A DNA stretch of 64,000 bases from JAYRSJ01 sp041920215 (lineage in GTDB: Bacteria > Pseudomonadota > Gammaproteobacteria > Burkholderiales > Burkholderiaceae_C). A program made the translations under genes and the position numbers. The stretch covers positions 62,001-126,000 of the forward strand of contig JAYRSJ010000012.1 of assembly GCA_041920215.1 (NCBI GenBank), written 5' to 3'. Numbering within the stretch: position 1 is the stretch's first letter; each line of letters opens with the position of its first letter. Positions 52,638 through 59,936 of this stretch are shown here, one piece after another. The notes beneath the pieces are model-generated. The model searched no databases. It was not told the DNA's origin and worked only from the letters and a program-made list of their open reading frames with translations.

Positions 52638-52682
52638 GGCGACAATCGCCGCATAAACAGGGCGGATCGCGATAGCGCCGCC
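52638..52682 (+). promoter_or_regulatory. stem-loops in the leader of the ANTAR regulator gene
   Basis: GGCGA-CAA-TCGCC (52638-52650) and GGCGG with CCGCC further on form two short G+C-rich hairpins. They are not the double hexaloop type usually bound by ANTAR proteins. The leader also holds a GACAAT box (52641-52646). Confidence 0.3.
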
Positions 52683-52716
52683 GTTCCAGGAGTCCAGGCA
52701 GGGAGACCTTGCAGAC

Positions 52717-53325
52717 GTGAGCACAAAGGGCAAGATTCTTGTGGTCGATGACGACCGGCTGGTGCTGGCCACGCTCACCCACGGCCTGGCGCAGGCCGGC
52801 TACGAGGTCATAGACGCCGACAACGGCGACGACGCCATCCTGCTGGCGCGCGAGCACCGGCCCGAGTTGGCGCTGCTGGATATCCGCATGGAGGGCATGA
52901 GCGGCTTCGACGTGGCCGCCTATCTGCGCGAGGCGCTGCAGACCCCCTTCATGTTCCTCTCGGCCTTCGCCGACGAGGCCACGGTGGCCAAGGTCAAGGA
53001 GCTGGGCGCGGTGGCCTATCTGGTCAAGCCGCTGGACATCCACCAGATCGTGCCGGCGGTAGAGGCGGCTTTTGCCAACCGGGCCAACAAGCCCGCCGTG
53101 GCCGACGGCCCCGCACAGGCCGCAGCGCCCCGCGCCCCGGACCCGCTGCTGGTGCAGCTGGTGCCGATGGCGGTGGGCGTGCTGATGCATCGCTACTCGC
53201 TGTCGCGTGCCCAGGCGCTGGCCAGGCTGCAGAAGCTGGCCGACAGCGAAGGCCGCCCGCTGGGCGACGCGGCCCAGCGCCTGATCGAAGCGGTGGAGCT
53301 GCTGGCCCTGCCCGGTCAGGCCTGA
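52717..53325 (+). CDS. ANTAR-domain response regulator
   Basis: The 202-residue regulator has a REC domain (residues 6-120) with the acidic pocket VVDDDRL, the phosphorylated Asp55 in LALLDIRMEG and lysine in YLVKPLD. A C-terminal helical region (145-195: VGVLMHRYSLSRAQALARLQKLADSEGRPLGDAAQRLIEA) matches ANTAR, an RNA-binding domain that prevents transcription termination by binding hairpins in a leader, as in AmiR or EutV. It starts with GTG. The upstream gene encodes a HisKA_2 kinase, which makes the pair a plausible two-component system acting on RNA. The operon it controls cannot be seen. Confidence 0.9.
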   Translation: MSTKGKILVVDDDRLVLATLTHGLAQAGYEVIDADNGDDAILLAREHRPELALLDIRMEGMSGFDVAAYLREALQTPFMFLSAFADEATVAKVKELGAVAYLVKPLDIHQIVPAVEAAFANRANKPAVADGPAQAAAPRAPDPLLVQLVPMAVGVLMHRYSLSRAQALARLQKLADSEGRPLGDAAQRLIEAVELLALPGQA

Positions 53326-53346
53326 GCTGCCGGCCCAGCGCCGCGC

Positions 53347-55068
53347 TCAGCCGCGCAGCGTGAAGTAGAAGCGCGCGCCGCGGCCGACCTCGGCCTCGGC
53401 CCAGATCTCGCCGCCGTGCCGATGGATCACCCGCCGCACCGAGGCCAGGCCCACGCCGGTGCCCTGGAAATCGCTGGCGCTGTGCAGGCGCTGGAAGACA
53501 CCGAACAGGCGTTCGGCAAAGCGCATATCGAAGCCGGCGCCATTGTCGGCCACCATATAGACCAGCTCGCCGCCCTGCTGCTGGCGCTCGAAGCGGATCT
53601 CGGCCACCTCGCATTTGCTGCTGTACTTCCAGGCATTGCCCAGCAGGTTCTCCAACACCATGCGCAACAGCGTCGGGTCCCCCTGCACCAGCAGATCGGG
53701 CTGGATCTGCAGCCTGACCTGACGCTCCGGCGCGCTGCGGCGCAGTTCCTCCAGCACCTGGCCGGCCAGCAGCGAGAGATTGACCGGCTGACGCTGCAAC
53801 GGCTGGGCGCTCAGCTGGGTCAGCGACAGCAGCGCATCGATCATGCTGTGCATGCGGGTCGCAGCCCCCATCACCCGGTCCAGATGGTCGTTGCCGACAC
53901 GGTCCAGCAGGCGGCCGTAGTCCTCCTTCAGGATGCGCGCAAAGCCCTCGACCACCCGCAGCGGCGCCCGCAGATCATGCGAGACGGTGTAGCTGAAGGA
54001 CTCCTGTTCGGCCCGGGCCAGCTCGGCCGCCTCCACCGCCAGCGTGGCCGGCATGCTGTCCAGCGCGCCTTGCGGCCACAGGCTCAGCAACCGCAGACCG
54101 CCGGGCGCCGCCGACAGGCACAGCCACCAGGGCCCGCAGGCCAGGCCCTCGGCGGCGGCCGGCGTCTGGGCCGCCAGGCGCACCTCCTCGGGCAGCATGT
54201 CCAGGCAGGCCAGCCAGGATTCGCCGCCCAGCTGATCCACCGGCCGACCCATCAGCTGGGCCGCCGCCCCATTGAGCGCCAGCAGCCGGGTGGCCGGCGC
54301 CGGCTCGGCGCTGAGTAGCCAGGCCGGCCCGGGCAACGACTGTATCCAGCCGGTCAGGCGACCGTCATCGTCGCCAGCATCACGCGGCGGCAGCAGACCG
54401 GCGGCCTGCAGGTCGGCCGGTGCGGGGCTGGCCACCAGCGGCGCGACCTCCTCGCGCAGCGGTCTGGCGATGCCGCAGAAACCGTCGAAACGCCCCTGGC
54501 CATCGAAGCGCGCCTGAGCGCTGAGCAGCCAGTCGCCGGCGAACTGCGCCGCCGGCCCCTGTTCCGGGCGGGCCCGCACCCGCAGCGCACTGAAGCCGCT
54601 GTGCTGCTGCAGCCGCTCCTGCAGCAGCGCGGCCGGCGCGTCGACCAGCTCGAAACGCTCCCACAGCGCCTGGGTGGCCGCCAGGCCCACCCAGCTGGAG
54701 GCCGGCGCGGCCTGCGGTGCCTGCCAGCGCACCAGATGGTGCTGAGCATCGGTCTGCCACTGCCAGTCGGGACTGAGCTGGGCCCAGGCCTGCAGCTGGC
54801 CGCGCGAGTCGCGCAGCGCCTCGCCCAGTCGCTGTCGCGTCAGGCGCACGCCCAGCTGCCAGCCCAGCGCCACGCTGGCCAGCAGCAGTAGGCCGCTGAG
54901 CAGCGCGCCCAGCAGCAGCCAGGCCGCGCCGCCCAGACTCAGGCGTGCCGCAGGCCACAGCCACCACAGCAGCAACAGGGCCGCGAACCCGCCCAGCACC
55001 AGGATGGCGATCCAGGGCTTGCGACGCCGCCGCTGCGCAACTTCGGTGAGGCTTGTCATGCGCGGCAT
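53347..55068 (-). CDS. membrane-bound sensor histidine kinase
   Basis: The 573-residue kinase has two membrane segments near the N terminus (about 18-38 and 46-70), no sizeable periplasmic loop, then PAS-like regions (85-180 and 225-335) and a HisKA domain with YTVSHDLRAPLRVVEGFARI (phosphorylated His near 370). The GHKL ATPase has ENLLGNAWKYSS, VADNGAGFDMRF and GTGVGLASVRRVIHRHGGEIWAEAEVG. The HisKA style resembles that of phytochrome-like or DctB-type kinases. It is convergent with the ANTAR gene (21 bases) and divergent from the hybrid kinase (82 bases). No cognate regulator is fixed by position. Confidence 0.92.
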   Translation of the reverse strand: MPRMTSLTEVAQRRRRKPWIAILVLGGFAALLLLWWLWPAARLSLGGAAWLLLGALLSGLLLLASVALGWQLGVRLTRQRLGEALRDSRGQLQAWAQLSPDWQWQTDAQHHLVRWQAPQAAPASSWVGLAATQALWERFELVDAPAALLQERLQQHSGFSALRVRARPEQGPAAQFAGDWLLSAQARFDGQGRFDGFCGIARPLREEVAPLVASPAPADLQAAGLLPPRDAGDDDGRLTGWIQSLPGPAWLLSAEPAPATRLLALNGAAAQLMGRPVDQLGGESWLACLDMLPEEVRLAAQTPAAAEGLACGPWWLCLSAAPGGLRLLSLWPQGALDSMPATLAVEAAELARAEQESFSYTVSHDLRAPLRVVEGFARILKEDYGRLLDRVGNDHLDRVMGAATRMHSMIDALLSLTQLSAQPLQRQPVNLSLLAGQVLEELRRSAPERQVRLQIQPDLLVQGDPTLLRMVLENLLGNAWKYSSKCEVAEIRFERQQQGGELVYMVADNGAGFDMRFAERLFGVFQRLHSASDFQGTGVGLASVRRVIHRHGGEIWAEAEVGRGARFYFTLRG

Positions 55069-55101
55069 TGTATGTAGACGTTTCGCTGCGCCGGACGCGG
55101 C

Positions 55102-55128
55102 TCAAGCCCGCCTCCCGGCGGCCGATAA
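55102..55128 (+). promoter_or_regulatory. sigma-28-like promoter upstream of the hybrid kinase
   Basis: TCAAGCCC, an 11-base spacer and GCCGATAA align with TAAAGTTT-N11-GCCGATAA: the -10 box is a perfect 8-of-8 match and the -35 keeps four of five bases of TAAAG. Transcription would start near 55135, between two in-frame ATGs, and so favours the downstream ATG at 55151 as the true start. Confidence 0.55.
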
Positions 55129-55150
55129 GATGAGAGCGAAATCCCCACCG

Positions 55151-57661
55151 ATGCACGACGCGCCACCGCTTCCCACCGCCACGCCGGCCAGCCCCACGGG
55201 CGAGACGGCCGGAGACCCCCTGCCCGCCCTGCCCGGCAGCCTGACGGCCGCCGATCTGCGCGCGCTGACCGACAGCCTGCCGCTGGGCCTGATCGTGATG
55301 GAGACCGTACAGTCGCGGGTGCTGCACCTCAACCACGAAGCCGAACGCCTGACCGGGCTGCGACGCGCACAGCTGCTGGGTCAGCCGGCGACCGAACAGC
55401 TGGGCGAGGCCCTGGCCGCCCTGTGCCAGCCGGCGCGCTGGCGCCTGCTGGCCGACAGCGCCGCCCACGCCTCGGGCGCGACGAGTGCCGCCCATGCCTC
55501 GACGGTCCGTGAGACCTTGCTGCTGCCCACGCCGCTGGGGCCACGCTGGCTGCAGCTGCAGCGCAGCCTGATCGCCTGGTCGGGCCTGCGTCGGCCGGCC
55601 GGGCTGCTGAGCCTGCAGGATGTCAGCGCACAGCGCCAGCTGGAGCGTGCGCTGCAGGAAAGCGATGCGCGCTTTCGCGAGGTGACCGAGGCGGTGCGCG
55701 AATGCCTGTTCGTCACCACCGCGGGCTGGGACCGGCTGCACTACAGCTCGCCGCTGCTGCTGGAGCTGCTGGGCGCCACGCCCATGGATCTGCGCGAAGG
55801 CCCCGCCCTGCTCGAGCAGCGTCTGCATCCGGACGACCGCGCCCTGTACGCGCGCCGGCTGCAGGCCCAGGCGCGCGGCGAAGCCAGCGATATGGTGCTG
55901 CGGCTGCGGCATGCCAGCCTCGGCTGGCGCTGGATGCGCATGCGCACCCGGCCCCAGCAGCACAGCAGCGGCCAGACGCTGATCTATGTGATCCTGGCCG
56001 ACATCAGCGACGAGCATGAGCAGCACCGCGAGCTGGCCCGGGCCCGCGACTTGGCCGAGGCCGCCAGTCGCGCCAAGAGCGAGTTCATGGCCACGATGAG
56101 CCATGAGATCCGCACCCCGCTCAACGGCATGCTGGGCATGACCGAGCTGCTGCTGGGCAGCGCACTGCAGCCCGAGCAGCGCCGCCATGCCGAGTCGGCC
56201 CTGAGCTCGGCCCGGCAGCTGCTGCATCTGATCGAGGACGTGCTGGACTTCGCCGGTCTGCAGGCCGGCGAGACCCGGCTGCAGGCCCAGACCTACCAGC
56301 CGGCAGCGCTGGCGCGCGAAGCCCTGGCGGCGCTGAGTCTGGCCGCCGCGGCCAAGGGCGTGCTGCTGCAGCTGGACCTGGACCCGGCCCTGCCGGCCCA
56401 GGCCCAGGCCGATACCGGCAAGCTGCGCCAGGTGCTGGACGAGCTGCTGGACAACGCGCTGAAGTTCACCGCCCAGGGCCGCATCAGCCTGCAGCTGCGC
56501 CCCGAAGCACAAGCGGTCGGCGGCGTGCCGGGCCTGGTCTACCGGGTCCGCGACACCGGCATAGGCATAGACAGCCGGCTGCTGCCGCGCCTGTTCAGCC
56601 CCTTCACCCAGGGCAATGCCAGCCTGTCGCGGCCCTTTGGCGGCACCGGCATGGGCCTGGCCAAGGCCCAGGGCCTGGCGCGGCTGATGGGTGGCTCGCT
56701 GGCCTACTGTGGCGAGCCAGGCCCCGGCGCCTGCTTCGAGCTGCGCCTGCCGCTGCTGGCCCCTGCCCCGGGGAGCCCGGGCGCGCCCGCTGCGCCACCG
56801 GCACTGGGCCGCCAGGCCGATGTGCTGGTGGTAGACGATAACCAGGTCAACCAGGAGGTCTGCGCCGAGATGCTGCTGCGCCTGGGCTGCCGAGTGCAGA
56901 TCTGCGACGACGGGCCGAGTGCGCTGCGTGCGATGTGCGCGCAGCGTTTCGACCTGGTGCTGATGGACATCCATATGCCGGGCATGGACGGCATGCAGAC
57001 CCTGAGCGCCTTCCGCCGCGGCAACGATGCCGAACACACCTTCCTGTGCCCACCGACGACGCCGGTGATCGCGGTCACCGCCAACGCCCTGCGCGGTGAC
57101 GAGCAGAAGCTGCGCCAGCATGGTTTCGATGACTATTTGGCAAAACCGCTGCGTCTGGAGGCCCTGCAAACCCTGCTGCTGCACTGGCTCGGGGGAGGCA
57201 ATAATCCGAACCTGGTTGCCGCCCTGCCCGAGCCGGGTGACGCCTCCCTGTTTGCCACGCCCATGTCCGCCACACCTGCCTCGTCTGCCGCCCCCGCCGC
57301 ACCGTCCGTCCTGGACGCGCAGGCGCTGGATCGTCTGCGCGAGCTGGACCCCAGCGGTGGCAACAAGCTGCTGGAGCGGGTGATCAACGCCTATCTGCGC
57401 TCGCTGGAGCGCCTGCTGCCCGAGCTGGCCCAGGCGCGGCAGGCCGGCATGGACCTCGGCACGGTGCGCCATGTGACGCACACGCTGAAGTCTTCGTCGG
57501 CCAGTCTGGGCGCCCTCACGCTATCGCAGCGCTGTGCCGAAATCGAGACGATGGCGCGCAACGGGCAGACCGAGGGCTTGGACAATCTGCTGGACGCCAT
57601 GCATGATGAGCTCGCCCTGGTGCGCCAGGCACTGAACGAATTGATCGCCCCTCCGCAATGA
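55151..57661 (+). CDS. hybrid histidine kinase with REC and HPt domains
   Basis: This 836-residue soluble kinase has two PAS domains (about 30-130 and 165-290), HisKA with phosphorylated His318 in ATMSHEIRTPLNG, and a GHKL ATPase with VLDELLDNALKFTAQG and FGGTGMGLAKAQGLARLMGG. A REC domain follows (556-675, Asp606 in VLMDIHMPGMDG), then an HPt domain (725-830, His777 in THTLKSSSASLG). It is a full His-Asp-His relay whose next acceptor would be a REC domain. The next gene, which starts inside this gene's stop, has one. I chose the ATG at 55151 because a sigma-28-like promoter covers the one at 55130. Confidence 0.9.
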   Translation: MHDAPPLPTATPASPTGETAGDPLPALPGSLTAADLRALTDSLPLGLIVMETVQSRVLHLNHEAERLTGLRRAQLLGQPATEQLGEALAALCQPARWRLLADSAAHASGATSAAHASTVRETLLLPTPLGPRWLQLQRSLIAWSGLRRPAGLLSLQDVSAQRQLERALQESDARFREVTEAVRECLFVTTAGWDRLHYSSPLLLELLGATPMDLREGPALLEQRLHPDDRALYARRLQAQARGEASDMVLRLRHASLGWRWMRMRTRPQQHSSGQTLIYVILADISDEHEQHRELARARDLAEAASRAKSEFMATMSHEIRTPLNGMLGMTELLLGSALQPEQRRHAESALSSARQLLHLIEDVLDFAGLQAGETRLQAQTYQPAALAREALAALSLAAAAKGVLLQLDLDPALPAQAQADTGKLRQVLDELLDNALKFTAQGRISLQLRPEAQAVGGVPGLVYRVRDTGIGIDSRLLPRLFSPFTQGNASLSRPFGGTGMGLAKAQGLARLMGGSLAYCGEPGPGACFELRLPLLAPAPGSPGAPAAPPALGRQADVLVVDDNQVNQEVCAEMLLRLGCRVQICDDGPSALRAMCAQRFDLVLMDIHMPGMDGMQTLSAFRRGNDAEHTFLCPPTTPVIAVTANALRGDEQKLRQHGFDDYLAKPLRLEALQTLLLHWLGGGNNPNLVAALPEPGDASLFATPMSATPASSAAPAAPSVLDAQALDRLRELDPSGGNKLLERVINAYLRSLERLLPELAQARQAGMDLGTVRHVTHTLKSSSASLGALTLSQRCAEIETMARNGQTEGLDNLLDAMHDELALVRQALNELIAPPQ

Positions 57662-59910
57662 CCGCAGCGAGCCCCAACCTCGACACCGACCTGCCCGAAC
57701 AGCCGCGGGTGCTGCTCGTCGACGACGACGAGGTGAATCTGCTGCTGACGGCAATTGCGCTGCGCGAGCGCGGCTTCGACATCACCGAGGCCACCGGCGG
57801 CGAAGAGGCGCTGCGCATGATCGCCGAGTGGAGCCCCGACATCATCGTGCTGGACGCGATGATGCCCGAGCCCGACGGCTTCGAGACCTGCCGCCGCCTG
57901 CGCGAGATGCCGGGCTTCGAGTCGGTGCCGGTGCTGATGCTGACCGGCCTGGACGACGATGCCTCGATCAATCGCGCCTACCAGGTGGGTGCCACCGACT
58001 TCTTCGTCAAGTCCACGCAGTGGAGCCTGCTGTCAGGCCGCCTGCGCTATCTGCTGCGCAGCTCGCGCACCCGCATCGAGCTGGAGCGCAGCAAGGCTCG
58101 CCTGGCGCGGGCGCAAGACCTGGCCCGCATGGGCAGCTTCGAGTGGCATCGCGGTTCAGGCGGTTTCAAGCTGGCGGCCGAGGCGCTGCGGGTCTTCGGT
58201 CTGGGCCTGCACGAGTCGCTGGACTTCATCGGCGCGATGCGCATGGTGCCGCGCGAGGAGCGCAAGCTCTTCCTGCACCTGCTGCGCGATGTGATCGCGC
58301 ACAACTCGGTGCTGGTGACCGATCTGGCGGTCACGCTGCTGGACGGGCGCCAGCGCGTCATCCACATCGAGGCCGAGCCCGAGTTCAACGAGCATGGCAA
58401 TGCCTGCGGCTACACCGGCGTGCTGCAGGATGTGACCGACCGCCGCATGGCCGAGGACAAGATCCGCCAGCTGGCCAACTTCGACGCCCTCACCGGCCTG
58501 CCGAACCGCCGCCAGCTGATCTGGCGGGCCGAGCGTGCGATCGAGCAGGCGCGCCGCATGGGCCATGAGGTGGGCCTGCTGCTGATCGATCTGGACCGTT
58601 TCAAGGTCATCAACGATACGCTGGGCCATGCCGCCGGCGACGAGCTGCTGATCGAGGTAGGCCGGCGCCTGCGCGGCTGCGTGCGCCATTCCGACCAGGT
58701 CATCGAGGGCATGCTGGAATCGGTCGGTGGCCGCTCCCACCGCACGCTGGAGGCGGTAGGTCGGCTGGGCGGCGACGAGTTCGTGGCCCTGCTGCCCGAG
58801 GTGGTCGACGAGCGTGACGCCGAGCGGGTGGCCGAGCGGGTGCTGGAAGCGCTGCGCGAGCCCATCTTCATCGCCGGCCAGGAATGCTTCGTCACCGCCA
58901 GCGTGGGCATCGCGCTGTACCCGCGCGACGGCCTGACCATGGCCGACCTGCTGCGCAACTCCGACGTCGCGATGTACGCGGTCAAGAGCCAGGGCCGCAA
59001 CTCGATGGCCCTGTACACGCCCCAGCTCTCCGGCCGCGGCCGCGAGAACCTGGAGCTGGAGAGCGCGCTGCACAAGGCCATCGAGCGCGGCGAACTGGTG
59101 CTGCACTACCAGCCCAAGATCGATGTGCGCGCCGCCCGCATGGTGGGCGCCGAGGCGCTGATGCGCTGGCAGCGCGGCAACACCCTGGTGCCGCCCGGCG
59201 ACTTCATTCCGCTGGCCGAGGAGACCGGCCTGATCGTGCCGCTGTCCGAATGGGCGCTGAAGGAGGCGGCCCGCCAGGCCAAGGTCTGGCAGCTGAACTT
59301 CGGCTTCTCCGATTCGATCGCGGTCAATCTGCCGAACCGCCTGTTCGAGCGCTCGGACCTGGTCGAGCACATCCACCAATGCGTCAGTGCCTATGGCGTG
59401 CCGCACCGCGCGATCCAGCTTGAGATCACCGAGACCGGGCTGATGAAGGATCTGCAGAACGTGATCCCGGCCCTGCACCGTCTGAACGAGGTCGGGGTCG
59501 AGATCTCGATCGATGACTTCGGCACCGGCTATTCGTCGCTGGCCTATCTGACCACGCTGCCGATCTCGGAGGTGAAGATCGACCGCAGCTTTGTGCGCGA
59601 CCTGGGCATCACGCCGCAGAGCTCGGCCGTCGTCACGGCCATCATCGCGCTGGCCCGCTCTCTGGGCCTGCGGGTGATCGCCGAGGGCGTCGAGACCCTG
59701 CGCCAGATGGAGGTGCTGCATCGCCTGGGCTGCTCGGTGATGCAGGGCTTTCTGTTCAGCAAGCCGCTGCCGCCCGACGAGCTGGAGCGCTGGCTGGCGC
59801 AGACCGTGCTGCCGCGCAAGGCGCCCTGGATCGTCCAGGCCCAGCTGGACGAGGCCGACACCGTCAACGAGATCAGCGCCACCGGCCGGCCCTTCGGCAA
59901 GCTGCGCTGA
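57658..59910 (+). CDS. REC-PAS-GGDEF-EAL protein with an insertion in the GGDEF domain
   Basis: The 750-residue protein makes and/or degrades c-di-GMP under control of a receiver domain. REC occupies residues 15-135 (Asp66 in IVLDAMMPEPDG), a PAS domain 150-265, GGDEF about 270-430 and EAL 455-700. GGDEF (371-375) is intact, and so is the EAL (E499 in GAEALMRW) with DDFGTGYSSL and VIAEGVET. The site RHSD (343-346) that should bind c-di-GMP as inhibitor lies 24 residues before GGDEF instead of five, because residues 349-367 form an extra segment. The start ATGA overlaps the hybrid kinase stop by four bases. The net activity cannot be told. Confidence 0.93.
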   Translation: MTAASPNLDTDLPEQPRVLLVDDDEVNLLLTAIALRERGFDITEATGGEEALRMIAEWSPDIIVLDAMMPEPDGFETCRRLREMPGFESVPVLMLTGLDDDASINRAYQVGATDFFVKSTQWSLLSGRLRYLLRSSRTRIELERSKARLARAQDLARMGSFEWHRGSGGFKLAAEALRVFGLGLHESLDFIGAMRMVPREERKLFLHLLRDVIAHNSVLVTDLAVTLLDGRQRVIHIEAEPEFNEHGNACGYTGVLQDVTDRRMAEDKIRQLANFDALTGLPNRRQLIWRAERAIEQARRMGHEVGLLLIDLDRFKVINDTLGHAAGDELLIEVGRRLRGCVRHSDQVIEGMLESVGGRSHRTLEAVGRLGGDEFVALLPEVVDERDAERVAERVLEALREPIFIAGQECFVTASVGIALYPRDGLTMADLLRNSDVAMYAVKSQGRNSMALYTPQLSGRGRENLELESALHKAIERGELVLHYQPKIDVRAARMVGAEALMRWQRGNTLVPPGDFIPLAEETGLIVPLSEWALKEAARQAKVWQLNFGFSDSIAVNLPNRLFERSDLVEHIHQCVSAYGVPHRAIQLEITETGLMKDLQNVIPALHRLNEVGVEISIDDFGTGYSSLAYLTTLPISEVKIDRSFVRDLGITPQSSAVVTAIIALARSLGLRVIAEGVETLRQMEVLHRLGCSVMQGFLFSKPLPPDELERWLAQTVLPRKAPWIVQAQLDEADTVNEISATGRPFGKLR

Positions 59911-59936
59911 GCGGACTCAAACAACGGCCCCATTGC

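Noticed and set aside
52628..52656. TCAAGGCT...GCCGCATAA upstream of the ANTAR gene as a sigma-28 promoter
   Set aside because: The spacer is 12 bases and the -10 carries an extra base, so the match is too weak.
54380..57481. minus-strand open frame of over 1000 codons
   Set aside because: It is antisense to the hybrid kinase and overlaps the membrane kinase gene; its sequence is low-complexity and matches no family.
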